From JAGXQV01 sp964505475 (GTDB lineage Bacteria; Pseudomonadota; Gammaproteobacteria; Burkholderiales; Sulfuricellaceae): 64,000 bases of DNA. A program made the position numbers and the translations under genes. Positions 31,478 to 39,856 of the stretch are shown one piece after another. Each line of letters opens with the position of its first letter. Position 1 is the first letter of the stretch. The DNA lies in contig CAZDIJ010000004.1 in the NCBI GenBank assembly GCA_964505475.1, forward strand, positions 1-64,000, read 5' to 3'. The notes beneath the pieces were generated by a model. That model saw only the letters and a program-made list of their open reading frames with translations. It made no database searches and had not been told where the DNA came from.

Positions 31478-33943
31478 TCATTCCTTTTGCAGCCGCAGCG
31501 AATTGGTCACCACCGACACCGAGCTCATCGCCATCGCCGCCGAGGCGAGCATCGGGCTGAGGCGGCCGGCGGCGGCGACCGGGATCGACACCACGTTGTA
31601 GCCCAGCGCCCAGAACAGGTTCTGGCGGATGATCTGCATGGTGCGGCGCGACAGTTCGATGGCGGCGGCGACGCGGGCGATGTCGCCGCCCACCAGGGTG
31701 ATGTCGGCGGCTTCCAGGGCGATGTCCGCGCCGCCGCCCACGGCGAAGCCGACATCGGCGGCGGCCAGCGCCGGGGCGTCGTTGATGCCGTCGCCTATCA
31801 TGCCGATGCGCTGCCCCTGCGCTTGCAGCTTGCGGATCAGTTCCAGCTTGTCGGCGGGGGTGGCGCGCGCGATCACCCGGTCGATGCCGACTTCGCACGC
31901 GATGTGGCGGGCGGTGGCTTCGAGGTCGCCAGTCGCCATCACGGTTGCTATGCCGAGGCGGTGCAGCAGGGCGATGGCGGCGCGCGCGCCTACGCGCGGC
32001 TGGTCGGCGATGGCGAAAAGCGCCGCCGCCTGCCTGTCCAGCGCCACGAATACCGGGGTCTTGCCCAGCGCCGCATAAGCGTCGGCCTGTTCGGCCAGGG
32101 AGCGGGTGGCGATGCCGCATTCCTCCAGCAGCGCGGCGTTGCCCAGCAGCAGGTTGTGCTTGCGGAAGGAGGCACGCACGCCGCGCCCGGCCACGGCTTC
32201 GAAAGAACTTGTTTCCCCGGTACTCACCCCGTGATCCAGGCAATAGGCGACGATGGCCCGCGCCAGGAAATGCTCGGAGGGATGTTCCGCTGCCGCCACG
32301 GCGGTCAGCAGATCGTCGTCCGGCCAAGCGGAAATGTTCAGGAAATCGCTCACGACGGGCTTGCCTTCGGTGATCGTGCCGGTCTTGTCGAACACCACGG
32401 TGGTGAGCTGGGCGGCGGTTTCCAGCGCCTCGCCGTTGCGGATGTAGACGCCGCGCCGCGCCGCTTGGCCGGTGCCGACCATGATCGCGGTGGGCGTGGC
32501 CAGCCCCAGCGCGCACGGGCAGGCAATCAGCAGCACCGCCACGGCATGGGCGAGCGCCCGCGACAGGGGATGGCCGGCCGCCAGCCAGCCGGCGAAGGTA
32601 GCCGCGGCGACGCCGCCCACCGCCGGGACGAAGCGCGCCGAGATGCGGTCGGCGAGTTTCTGCACCGGCAGCTTGGCGCCCTGGGCGTGATCGACGAGGC
32701 GCACGATGCCGGCCAGCACGGTATGGCCGCCGATGGCGGTAACGCGCAGGGTGAAGCTGCCCATGCCGTTGAGGCAGCCGCCGATCACCGGGTCGCCGGG
32801 GGATTTCGCCACCGGCAGGGATTCGCCGGTGATCATCGCCTCGTTGACACTGGAACGGCCTTCCAGCACCGTGCCGTCGGTCGGGATGCGCTCGCCGGGG
32901 CGCACGCGCAGGACGTCGCCGACCACCACTTCGTCGATGCCCACCGTGAATTCCTGGCCGTCGCGCAGCAGCGTGGCGGTTTCCGGCTGCAATTCGATGA
33001 GCTTGCGGATCGCTTCGCTGGCGCGCCCCTTGGCCTTTTCCTCCCAGTAGCGGCCGAGCAGGACGAAGGCGAGGATGCTGGCGGCGGCCTCGAAATAGAC
33101 GTGATGGCGCCGCTGGAACAATCCCGGCAGGCTGTACACATAGGCCGCGCCGGCGCCCAGGGCGATCAGGGTGTCCATGTTGGCGGCGCGTTGCTGGGCC
33201 AGCATGCGCGCCTTTTTGAAGATTTCCGCGCCGGGGCCGAATAGTACCGCGCTAGTCAGCGCGAATTCGACCAGGCGCAACAATGGCGAACGGTGCATCG
33301 CCATGCCCAGCACCGCCACCGGCGCCGCAAGCATTCCGGCGACTTGCAGGCGGCGCTTGGCGGTGGCGAGCAAGGTTTTTTCGCGCTCCACCAGCAGGCG
33401 GCGCTGCGCCAGGGTGTCCATCGGACGGGCGGTATAGCCGAGCTTGGCGACCAGCGTGGAGACTTCCTCGCGGCCCAGCGCGCCGGCGACGCTGGCGCTG
33501 CCGGCGGCGAAATTGACGCTGGCGTTCTTCACGCGCGGGTCGCGCTTCAGGCTCATCTCGATCAACAGCGCGCAGGAGGCGCAGGTCATGCCCTCCAGCG
33601 CCACCGTGCATTCCCGCGCCGGGCCGTCGCCAGAAGCGGCGGACGGGGCGGCGGCGGGTTTCCTGGTGGAAATGTTGTCGAGTAGCGCGTCGAGGGTGGC
33701 GAGCAGCTTCTCCTCGGGCAGGCGTGACGGATCGTAGTGGACGGCGAGCGAGCCGATCGCCGGCACGCTGCGCACCTCGCGGATTTCCGGGCGCTTGCGC
33801 AACAGGATTTCGAGGATGTAGCAGCGCTCCGGGTTTTTCGCCAAGAGCGGCGAAACGATGCGCAGGCGCCGCGTCAGCCGGTGCGCCACGCTGTAGCGGA
33901 GGGGAGCGGGTGGAACAATCGAGCTGTGGGAGGACAAATTCAA
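31478..33943 (-). CDS. Copper-translocating P1B-type ATPase
   Basis: An 821-residue ATPase. Residues 20-90 form an HMA-like domain without CxxC; residues 112-175 form a second HMA domain with GMTCASC (Cys121, Cys124); the membrane ion motif is CPCALGLATP, the phosphorylation site DKTGT, and the hinge GDGINDAPALAAADVG. These identify a Cu(I) exporter of the CopA/CcoI group. The Cys-rich metal-binding region that often starts CcoI-type pumps is absent here but exists as a separate 62-residue gene at 35387. It may supply copper to the periplasm for oxidase assembly rather than detoxification. Confidence 0.92.
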   Translation of the reverse strand: MNLSSHSSIVPPAPLRYSVAHRLTRRLRIVSPLLAKNPERCYILEILLRKRPEIREVRSVPAIGSLAVHYDPSRLPEEKLLATLDALLDNISTRKPAAAPSAASGDGPARECTVALEGMTCASCALLIEMSLKRDPRVKNASVNFAAGSASVAGALGREEVSTLVAKLGYTARPMDTLAQRRLLVEREKTLLATAKRRLQVAGMLAAPVAVLGMAMHRSPLLRLVEFALTSAVLFGPGAEIFKKARMLAQQRAANMDTLIALGAGAAYVYSLPGLFQRRHHVYFEAAASILAFVLLGRYWEEKAKGRASEAIRKLIELQPETATLLRDGQEFTVGIDEVVVGDVLRVRPGERIPTDGTVLEGRSSVNEAMITGESLPVAKSPGDPVIGGCLNGMGSFTLRVTAIGGHTVLAGIVRLVDHAQGAKLPVQKLADRISARFVPAVGGVAAATFAGWLAAGHPLSRALAHAVAVLLIACPCALGLATPTAIMVGTGQAARRGVYIRNGEALETAAQLTTVVFDKTGTITEGKPVVSDFLNISAWPDDDLLTAVAAAEHPSEHFLARAIVAYCLDHGVSTGETSSFEAVAGRGVRASFRKHNLLLGNAALLEECGIATRSLAEQADAYAALGKTPVFVALDRQAAALFAIADQPRVGARAAIALLHRLGIATVMATGDLEATARHIACEVGIDRVIARATPADKLELIRKLQAQGQRIGMIGDGINDAPALAAADVGFAVGGGADIALEAADITLVGGDIARVAAAIELSRRTMQIIRQNLFWALGYNVVSIPVAAAGRLSPMLASAAMAMSSVSVVTNSLRLQKE

Positions 33944-33954
33944 TTCAGCCTCCA

Positions 33955-34075
33955 GCCAAACACCTTCCCCCTTTGCAAAAGGGGGATCGAGGGGGATTTC
34001 AGCGATGGCGGAAATTCCTCAATTGTAGAAATCCCCCCCAGCCCCCCTTTTTCAAAGGGGGGAGATTGGTGGCGT
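33955..34075. repeat. Imperfect inverted repeat between copper genes
   Basis: CCCCCTTTGCAAAAGGGGGA, continuing to a run of G and ATTT, is echoed by AAATCCCCCCAGCCCCCCTT and CAAAGGGGGG at the right side. This makes self-complementary arms with a 30-base centre. It fills the 160-bp gap between the HMA-like gene and the P-ATPase. A weaker relative, CCTCCCTCTTTGTAAAAGGG, is near 62727. Confidence 0.65.
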
Positions 34076-34103
34076 GCTTGCCATGCGGCTGGGGCAAAAA
34101 TGC

Positions 34104-34748
34104 TCATGGCTTCTTGGGCGGCTGCTTGCGGTAGCGCACCAGCAGGAACACCAGGTAGAAGGTGGACAGCCAGGCGTTGCGGTACTGGATCGGGTGCTTC
34201 AGCCATTTCTGGGTGATCATGTCCCAGTGCACCTTGATCAGGTAGAACACCACGATGTCGTTGACGAAATTGATCGCCGCCTTCTCCGTGAAGACCTCTT
34301 TCAGCACCGGCTGGTTGTGGATTTGCAGCGCGGCGAAACGCGACAGCAACTGAGCCTTGGTCTTCACGTCGGTGAATTTCGCCTTGGCCTGCCCGGTCTT
34401 GTCCTTGAGCCATTGCAGCGGCCTGGCGACACGCAGTTTTTCAGCTACCGCCGCCACCGTGGCGGCACGCTGCATCTGCGCCGCCGGGGCGGCCAGCGTC
34501 GCATACAGGCAACGCGCCACGTTGTTCAGGGAACAGGCGTGGCGGTCGTAGAACACCGACAGCTTGCCCTGGCGGCGGTACAAGGTCACCCGGTAAACTC
34601 CGGCCAATTCGCGCAGGCTTTCCTCCACCACGGCGGCGTAAGGCTCTTCGCACAACTGCGCGGGCAGGGCGAAACGCACGTGCCCGTCGCCGCGATAGCG
34701 GACGACGACCTGCCGCGCCAGTGCTTCGGCTGGCAAAACCTCACTCAT
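34104..34748 (-). CDS. HMA-like membrane-anchored protein of the copper cluster
   Basis: A 214-residue protein. Residues about 10-85 have an HMA-type pattern (QVVVRYRGDGHVRFALPAQL ... GVYRVTLYRRQGKLSVFYDR) without the CxxC; Cys residues occur at AQLCEE, HACSLN and ARCLYA. The C-terminus holds one hydrophobic segment (STFYLVFLLVRYRKQPPKKP). It precedes the P-ATPase, separated by a repeat. It might present or sense copper at the membrane; the metal ligand set is unclear. Confidence 0.6.
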   Translation of the reverse strand: MSEVLPAEALARQVVVRYRGDGHVRFALPAQLCEEPYAAVVEESLRELAGVYRVTLYRRQGKLSVFYDRHACSLNNVARCLYATLAAPAAQMQRAATVAAVAEKLRVARPLQWLKDKTGQAKAKFTDVKTKAQLLSRFAALQIHNQPVLKEVFTEKAAINFVNDIVVFYLIKVHWDMITQKWLKHPIQYRNAWLSTFYLVFLLVRYRKQPPKKP

Positions 34749-34774
34749 GGAATCCCCTTGTGAAAAACCGTTTG

Positions 34775-34874
34775 GAGTGCTTAGTGTTGAGTGTTTAGTT
34801 GAGGTCGCCGCGCGAAGCGCGTCGGTAAATCAGTCGTGCGCAAAGCGCACCCCACAACTAAACACTAAGCACTC
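34775..34874. repeat. Intergenic inverted repeat (GAGTGCTTAGTGTTGAG family)
   Basis: GAGTGCTTAGTGTTGAGTG at 34775-34793 (followed by TTTAGTTG) pairs with CAACTAAACACTAAGCACTC at 34855-34874. Related arms occur near 37782-37812 and at 60888-60966, so this is a dispersed family in intergenic gaps. Confidence 0.7.
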
Positions 34875-34884
34875 AAAACTAATA

Positions 34885-35036
34885 TATGCCTATGAACGAT
34901 TTTCAGGCTCCCTCACCCCAACCCCTCTCCCGCCTGCGGGCGAGGGGCTTTACTCCCTTCTCCCGCAGGCGGGAGAAGGGCTGGGGATGAGGGAGCATGG
35001 GGGGCATACAGCATCCTGAATATTGTTCACAGGCAT
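34885..35036. mobile_element. MITE-like element with 9-bp direct repeats
   Basis: The ends are inverted: ATGCCTATGAACGATTTTCA on the left, and the complement of ATGCCTGTGAACAATATTCA on the right. The termini resemble those of the 44.4 and 49.0 kb copies (ATGCCTCT..AACTATTCTCAG). The exact 9-mer AAACTAATA flanks it at 34876-34884 and 35037-35045, as expected for a target duplication. Two GC-rich hairpins (CTCCCGCCTGCGGGCGAG; CTTCTCCCGCAGGCGGGAGA) fill the centre. There is no coding capacity. Confidence 0.8.
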
Positions 35037-35057
35037 AAACTAATAACTGCTTTTTGT

Positions 35058-35390
35058 CTATTCCGGCTTGGCGGCTTGCTCAGCTTCCTGCTCTTTGGCG
35101 CCTTCCACCAGATCGGCGAGGTTTTCCTTTTGTTGCAGGAGGAAATCCTTGCCCATGCCGCTGGCTTTGGAGACCGCCAGCACGATTTCGTCCTGGTGCT
35201 TGTGCAGGTAATAGCCCGCCACCACTCCAGCCGCCAGCAGCACCAGCGGGTTGCGCAGCAAACCGCCGAGCAGGCCGCGTCCGGCGGCGTAGCCGGTGGC
35301 GGCGACCATCGCGCCGGGAACGTAGGGGGTCATGGACGAACCCATCATGTGGGGCATGTTTTTCGCGGCTTCTTCCATCATTCCATTCAT
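35058..35390 (-). CDS. Small Met-rich membrane-associated protein
   Basis: A 110-residue protein: a Met/His-rich N-terminus (MNGMMEEAAKNMPHMMGSSM), a Gly/Ala-rich hydrophobic stretch (VAATGYAAGRGLLGG; LVLLAAGVVAGYYL, about 30-62) and a charged amphipathic tail. Its start overlaps the stop of the 62-residue metal-binding gene (ATGA). The Met-rich N-terminus in a copper operon suggests Cu(I) binding, but no family was recognised. Confidence 0.65.
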   Translation of the reverse strand: MNGMMEEAAKNMPHMMGSSMTPYVPGAMVAATGYAAGRGLLGGLLRNPLVLLAAGVVAGYYLHKHQDEIVLAVSKASGMGKDFLLQQKENLADLVEGAKEQEAEQAAKPE

Positions 35391-35575
35391 GCTTGCTCTC
35401 CTTGTGAAATTGTCTTGTCGCCGGGTGCGGCGGGCGCTTCATCGTCGTGCAGCATCCGGTAGATGCCGAGGCAGCCGTCGCAGCAGAATTGCAGGCGTTT
35501 CCCCGCGCTTTCGAGATAGAACGGCTTGATGCCGACATCCAGGCCACACAGGTCGCAACCGTGATTCTCGCACAT
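35387..35575 (-). CDS. Free-standing P-ATPase metal-binding domain (ATPase-cat_bd type)
   Basis: A 62-residue protein with Cys at 2, 7, 10, 31, 32 and 35: CDLCGLDVGIKP... QFCCDGCLGIY. The CxxCG and FCCxGC pattern is that of the domain that normally precedes the HMA domain in CcoI/FixI-type copper ATPases. Here it is a separate gene about 1.4 kb upstream of an ATPase that lacks it. It overlaps the downstream 110-residue gene by four bases and shares one base with the thioredoxin gene stop, so coupling is tight. Confidence 0.75.
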   Translation of the reverse strand: MCENHGCDLCGLDVGIKPFYLESAGKRLQFCCDGCLGIYRMLHDDEAPAAPGDKTISQGEQA

Positions 35576-36063
35576 TATCGCAGCTCCCCGGCGAGGCGGT
35601 CGAAAGTCGCCTCATCGGCTTCGCCGACCACCTTGGCTTTTATCAGCCCGTCGGCGCCGACGAAATAGGTGGTCGGCAAGCCGGTCACCCCGTACTGGCG
35701 GGTGATGGCGGATTTCTCGTCGAGTAGCGCCGGATAGGTGACGCCGATTTTCTTGACGAAGGCGGCGACGGTTTCCTTGTCCTGGCCGGCGTTCACCGCC
35801 AGCACTTGCATCCCCTGGTCGCGGCGGCGCTGGTAGACCCGTTCGATGGCCTGCATTTCGCCTTCGCAGTAGCGGCACCAGTCGGCCCAGAAGCGGATGA
35901 TCACCGGCTTGCCCCGCACATCCTCGGGGAAGCGCACTGCGGCGCCGTCGAGGCGGGTGGTGGAAAAGCCCGGCGCGGCGGAGCCGGTGTTGAGCTTGGG
36001 CGCGCTTTCGCCGCAAGCGGCGAGCGTCAGCGCGAGGAGCAGGAAAATTGCAGTGCGGATCAT
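35575..36063 (-). CDS. TlpA/ResA-like thioredoxin lipoprotein
   Basis: A 162-residue protein with a lipoprotein signal (MIRTAIFLLLALTLAACGES; Cys17 is the lipobox Cys) and a thioredoxin fold with active site ADWCRYCEGEM. The cis-Pro loop is GVTGLPTTYFVG. It probably reduces Cys pairs in periplasmic copper proteins or cytochromes. It lies 1 base after the membrane protein gene and abuts the detached metal-binding domain gene. Confidence 0.85.
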   Translation of the reverse strand: MIRTAIFLLLALTLAACGESAPKLNTGSAAPGFSTTRLDGAAVRFPEDVRGKPVIIRFWADWCRYCEGEMQAIERVYQRRRDQGMQVLAVNAGQDKETVAAFVKKIGVTYPALLDEKSAITRQYGVTGLPTTYFVGADGLIKAKVVGEADEATFDRLAGELR

Positions 36064-36064
36064 G

Positions 36065-37066
36065 TCAGCCTTCCAGCAGGATCAGGTTGGAATGCGCAAT
36101 CATAATGCTCGCCACGGCGGCGAACAAAGCGAAGCCGATCGCCGCGATCCACGCCAGGCGTCGTGACAGGGCAGGCAGCACGGCGCTCAGGCTGGCGACG
36201 CGGGCGAAGGGATGGAGCGCGCCGACGCCCAATCCGGCGGCGGTGGCTGCGAACAGCGGCAGGTACAGCCAATAGCCTTGGTAGCCGTATTCCGGCTTGA
36301 GCAGGCAGAACGGGCAGTGGTGATGCGGGTGTTCGTAGACGTACAGCGAGACGAAGGAAAGGATGCCGGTCAGCGCGGCGACGAAGGCGAGGGCGGACAA
36401 TCCCGCCACGGCATAGGCGCCGCGCAGCCTGTGGGCATGGAAAGCGGCGGCGGCGACGGCGGCGGCCAGCGCGCCGTAAAACAACGCCAGCGCCGGCTTG
36501 GGCGGCAATGCCGCGGCATCGCCGGTCAGCGTCTTGGCTTCCCCGGAAAACAGGCTGCCGCAGCAGGAGGTGATGACGTCGGCCCTGAGGTTGAGGAAGT
36601 ATTCGAGCTGCAAGCCGAAGGCCAGCGCGACGAAGGGCAGGATGCCGAGCAGCAGGCCGTATTTCACCTTTACCAATGGATAATCCTCGGCGCGGCTGTC
36701 GGCGTGGTTGACGGTGAGCCAGGCGGCGGCGAGGAAGAATACCAGTATCTGCGCCAGCAGCGCCGGGAAGCCGAATTGGTTGGCGTTGAGCGCGCCCACC
36801 GCGCACATCGCGCCGACGAACATCACCGCCATCTTGTCGGCGTTGAAGACGAACAGCAGCAGCGCCACCAACTGGGTGGCGAAGACGAAGGCGAGCAGCG
36901 TGGACATCAGGTAGGTGCGGCGCTCCAGGCGCAACTGGCGCTCCGATCCGCTCTGGATGTCCCAGTGGCGCACCAGTTGCCAGGCGAACGGGGCGGAGGC
37001 GGCGAGCAGCGCCACGCTCACCGCGGAGGCCAGAAGCAGGGCGATGATCGCCGGCTGGAACAGCAT
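36065..37066 (-). CDS. Polytopic membrane protein with HHHCPFC motif (copper ABC locus)
   Basis: A 333-residue protein with about eight hydrophobic helices. Two Cys motifs lie in loops: ITSCCGSLFSG near 170 and YEHPHHHCPFCLLKPEYG near 245, plausible copper ligands facing the periplasm. It is the gene directly after the ABC ATPase (1-base gap), so it may be a third membrane subunit of that transporter. No established family was recognised. The same HCPFCL string occurs in the DUF2946 protein at 40132. Confidence 0.7.
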   Translation of the reverse strand: MLFQPAIIALLLASAVSVALLAASAPFAWQLVRHWDIQSGSERQLRLERRTYLMSTLLAFVFATQLVALLLFVFNADKMAVMFVGAMCAVGALNANQFGFPALLAQILVFFLAAAWLTVNHADSRAEDYPLVKVKYGLLLGILPFVALAFGLQLEYFLNLRADVITSCCGSLFSGEAKTLTGDAAALPPKPALALFYGALAAAVAAAAFHAHRLRGAYAVAGLSALAFVAALTGILSFVSLYVYEHPHHHCPFCLLKPEYGYQGYWLYLPLFAATAAGLGVGALHPFARVASLSAVLPALSRRLAWIAAIGFALFAAVASIMIAHSNLILLEG

Positions 37067-37067
37067 G

Positions 37068-37745
37068 CTAGCCTTTTCCCACCAAGCGCCCGTCGCGCAG
37101 GTCGATTACCGTATCGACCACCGCCGATTCGGTCACCAGCGGGTCGTGGCTGGTGAGCAGGATGGTCTTGCCCTGCGCCTTGAGCGTTTCCAGGATGGAC
37201 ATGAATTCGCGCGACAGGGCGGTGTCGAGATTGGCGGTCGGTTCGTCGGCGATCACCACCTGGGGGTCGTTGACCAGGGCGCGGGCGATGGCGACGCGCT
37301 GCTGCTCGCCGCCGGACAGCCATTCGACGCGGGCGTCGCGGCGATGGCCGAGCTTGAGCGATTCCAGCAGGTTTTCGGCGCGCTGGTGCAGCGTGCGCCA
37401 CCCATGCCCGAGCGGGTAGGCCGGCAGCATGACGTTGTCGCGCGCCGACAGTCCCTTGATGAGATTGAATTGCTGGAATACGAAGCCGAAGGTGCTGCGG
37501 CGGATTTCGGTGAGGAAGCGCTCGGGCAGCGCCGAGATGTCGCGCTCGCCGAGATGCACGCGCCCGCTGGTGGGGCGCGCCAGGCAGCCGACGATGGTCA
37601 GCAGGGTGGTCTTGCCCGAACCGCTCGGCCCGCGGAAGGCGGTGACCTTGCCGCGCTCGATGTCGAGGTCGATGCCGTCGAGCGCCCAGAATTCGTTTTC
37701 GCGCCCCTGGTTGTAGGCCTTGCGGATGTTGGTCAGCTTGATCAT
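37068..37745 (-). CDS. ABC transporter ATPase, LolD/MacB type, copper cluster
   Basis: A 225-residue ATPase: Walker A GPSGSGKTT (about 38-46), Q-loop FVFQQFNLIKGLSARDNV, signature LSGGEQQRVAIARAL and Walker B VIADEPTANLD. The start at 37745 (MIKLTNIRKAYNQGRENEFW) is the natural domain start; a further upstream ATG falls in a repeat. It pairs with the FtsX-type permease upstream. Motifs are fully canonical, unlike the Zrg-like ATPase at 19780. Confidence 0.88.
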   Translation of the reverse strand: MIKLTNIRKAYNQGRENEFWALDGIDLDIERGKVTAFRGPSGSGKTTLLTIVGCLARPTSGRVHLGERDISALPERFLTEIRRSTFGFVFQQFNLIKGLSARDNVMLPAYPLGHGWRTLHQRAENLLESLKLGHRRDARVEWLSGGEQQRVAIARALVNDPQVVIADEPTANLDTALSREFMSILETLKAQGKTILLTSHDPLVTESAVVDTVIDLRDGRLVGKG

Positions 37746-37781
37746 GTAACTATGCCATTCCATGCGCGCAGCGCATTCCAA

Positions 37782-37812
37782 GACTCAGCACTAAGCACTC
37801 AAAACTCAGTAC
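37782..37812. repeat. Half copy of the GAGTGCTTAGTGTTGAG repeat
   Basis: ACTCAGCACTAAGCACTC, followed by AAAACTCAGTACT, sits in the 72-base gap between ABC permease and ATPase genes. It matches one arm of the inverted repeats at 34775-34874 and 60888-60966. Confidence 0.5.
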
Positions 37813-37817
37813 TATTC

Positions 37818-38966
37818 TCACCCCCGCATCACCGCATCCGGGTCGGTGATCGCCGCGCGCCAGATCGGCACGATGGTCGCCACCGTGTAGGGAAATACCG
37901 TGAAAAAGAACAGCGTCGCCACCTGGAAGCCGTCCACCGCCGGCACCAGGTCGAAGCGCGGATAGAGCGCCGCCCAGCCTTTCAGCACCGGCTCGAAGAA
38001 GGTGGCGGAGAAGCGGAAGACGTGCAGGTAGGCGGCGACGTAGCCGACCAGGAAGGCGGTCAGGGAAACCAGCGCGCCTTCCCAGAACTTCATCTTGAGC
38101 ACGTCGCCGGTTTCCCAGCCGATCGCCTTGAGGATGCCTATTTCGCGCTTTTCCTCGGCGGACAGGCCGGAAGCCTTTTCCCAGGCGAAGATGGCGAAGG
38201 CCAGGATGGCGCCGGAAAGCAGCACCAGCACGATGCCCTCGCGCCAGTTGAAGATGGATTCGTAGGTGCGCAGCACTTCCTCGCGCAGGATCGGGCGCGA
38301 ATCGGGCAGCGCCTGGCTGAGCTTGGCCGCGATGTTGCGCACTTCCTGCGGGTTGGCCACCGACAGGGCGATGTCGGTGTAATGCCCGGCGGGAATCTCG
38401 AAGAAGGCGCGGAAATCGGCCTCGGAAAGCAGGATCAGGTCGGCGCTCACCAGTTCCGCGTTGTGCGGCAGCACATCCGCCACCGTGAAGGAAAACAGCT
38501 TCCCGGAATAGGAGCGGAAGGAAATCAGGTTGCCGGAGACGAGGCCGCGTTCGCGCGCCACCGCCGCGCCGATCTTGATCTTGCCATCGGCAAGCCCTGC
38601 CGTCGGTGGCACCATGAAAGTGTAGTTGGCCTTGACCACCGCATCGTAATAGTAGCCCCACAGCCGGGCTTCCTTCTTTTGCACGCCGCGGATGCGCCCG
38701 AGCTTGTCCAGGTAGCCGGGCGGGATCAGGTCGTGGCGCCCGGCGACCATGCGCTGGACGATGACTTCGGGAGAATTTTTCAGCACCTGCGCCGCCTCAA
38801 AGCGCAGCGCGCTGGTATAGAGCATCACCGAGGCGAGCAGGAACACGATCAGGGTGTAGACCAGCAGCAGTCCGAGGTTCTTCACCTTGCGCCGCGCCAG
38901 CGACGCCAGGGTGAAATCAATCAGGGCGGTTTGCTTTTCGATCCAGGTTTTCATAGGTGGCGGCAA
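37818..38966 (-). CDS. FtsX/MacB-like ABC permease, copper cluster
   Basis: A 382-residue permease: one N-terminal helix (NLGLLLVYTLIVFLLASVML, about 30-49), a periplasmic domain, and three C-terminal helices (about 245-265, 295-320, 345-365) with EKREIGILKAIGWETGDVLK as the coupling region. It works with the ATPase at 37068. ATG at 38954 (MKTWIEKQ) is a likely alternative start. Its 5' end overlaps the preceding small gene by 38-50 bases in another frame. Confidence 0.85.
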   Translation of the reverse strand: MPPPMKTWIEKQTALIDFTLASLARRKVKNLGLLLVYTLIVFLLASVMLYTSALRFEAAQVLKNSPEVIVQRMVAGRHDLIPPGYLDKLGRIRGVQKKEARLWGYYYDAVVKANYTFMVPPTAGLADGKIKIGAAVARERGLVSGNLISFRSYSGKLFSFTVADVLPHNAELVSADLILLSEADFRAFFEIPAGHYTDIALSVANPQEVRNIAAKLSQALPDSRPILREEVLRTYESIFNWREGIVLVLLSGAILAFAIFAWEKASGLSAEEKREIGILKAIGWETGDVLKMKFWEGALVSLTAFLVGYVAAYLHVFRFSATFFEPVLKGWAALYPRFDLVPAVDGFQVATLFFFTVFPYTVATIVPIWRAAITDPDAVMRG

Positions 38967-39246
38967 GAGTGCGGGGCGGCGGCAACAGCGAACCGCTGGG
39001 GAAATGCTCCAGACCTAGCGGATGATCCTGGAAGGCGCTATGCAAATCGGCCTGGCTGGGATGGCGGGTGTAGCGCGCCTCGGTGAACAGGCACAGGTCG
39101 GTCAGCCCGAGCTGTTCCACCAGGCGGGCGTTTTCCGCCAGGGTGGCGGCGCGGCCGGCGCTCTGGCGAGCGGCATCGGCGAAGGTCAGCAGGAACACCG
39201 TGGCGGCACAGCCGAGGAAAACGAAGGCACGGTGGGAAAGACGCAT
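38917..39246 (-). CDS. Hypothetical membrane-anchored protein, RYTRHPSQAD motif
   Basis: A 109-residue protein with one N-terminal hydrophobic helix (AFVFLGCAATVFLLTFADAA) followed by a periplasmic segment ending EARYTRHPSQADLHSAFQDH and PLGLEHFPSGSLLPPP. It sits between the SCO gene (3-base gap) and the FtsX permease, overlapping the latter. The conserved-looking His-rich second half suggests a real gene. No function can be assigned. Confidence 0.6.
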   Translation of the reverse strand: MRLSHRAFVFLGCAATVFLLTFADAARQSAGRAATLAENARLVEQLGLTDLCLFTEARYTRHPSQADLHSAFQDHPLGLEHFPSGSLLPPPRTLAATYENLDRKANRPD

Positions 39247-39249
39247 GAA

Positions 39250-39846
39250 TCAGGGCAGCCACTTGCGTACGGTATCGACCACTTTCGCGGCGTTGGCGCC
39301 GTACTCGATTTCTCCCGCCAGCGCGCCGTCGGGCGCGATGACGTAGGTCTGGGCGGAGTGGTCCACCGCGTAGCCGCCGTCCGGGCGCGGCGCCTGTTTG
39401 ACGTAGCTGGCGCCGTAGGCGCGCGCCACGGCGGCGATTTGCTCGGGCGTGCCGGTGGCGCCGATCATGTCGGCATGGAAATAGGCGGTGTATTCCTTGA
39501 GCTTGGCCGGGGTGTCGCGTTCCGGGTCAACCGAAACGTAGAGCAGGCGGGTCTTGGCGCGCTCCTCAGGAGTCAGCTTGGTGAGCGCCTGGCTGCCCGC
39601 CGCCATCGAAGCCGGGCAAACGTCGGGGCAGTTGGTGTAGCCGAAATACAGCAACACCACCTTGCCGCGCAGGTCGTGCAAGGAGATCGTCCCATCGGCG
39701 GTTTGCAGGGTGAAATCCCCGCCCACCGGACGTTCCGCCAGGGGGGGCAGGGTGTTGTGACCGGCATCCTTCTTAAACGCCCACCAACTTGCAGCAGCCA
39801 GGCCGATAACGGCCACGGCCAGCCAAATCCCCAGGCGTTTACTCAT
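39250..39846 (-). CDS. SCO1/SenC-type copper metallochaperone
   Basis: A 198-residue membrane-anchored thioredoxin-fold protein: N-terminal helix (about 5-25), Cu-binding YTNCPDVCPASM (CxxxC) and the distant ligand His in AVDHSAQTYVIAPDG. SCO proteins deliver copper to the CuA site of cytochrome c oxidase or reduce its Cys. Located among copper-ABC, NosL and P-ATPase genes, it supports a role for the whole cluster in building a copper respiratory enzyme. Confidence 0.9.
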   Translation of the reverse strand: MSKRLGIWLAVAVIGLAAASWWAFKKDAGHNTLPPLAERPVGGDFTLQTADGTISLHDLRGKVVLLYFGYTNCPDVCPASMAAGSQALTKLTPEERAKTRLLYVSVDPERDTPAKLKEYTAYFHADMIGATGTPEQIAAVARAYGASYVKQAPRPDGGYAVDHSAQTYVIAPDGALAGEIEYGANAAKVVDTVRKWLP

Positions 39847-39856
39847 ACGCGCTGTT

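Noticed and set aside
31457..33244. 595-codon plus-strand frame opposite the copper ATPase
   Set aside because: Shadow frame of the P-ATPase; the composition is that of antisense GC-rich coding DNA.
36915..39086. 723-codon plus-strand frame over the copper ABC genes
   Set aside because: High-GC shadow of the minus-strand ABC permease and ATPase, rich in Gly/Arg/Gln/Asp with no motif.
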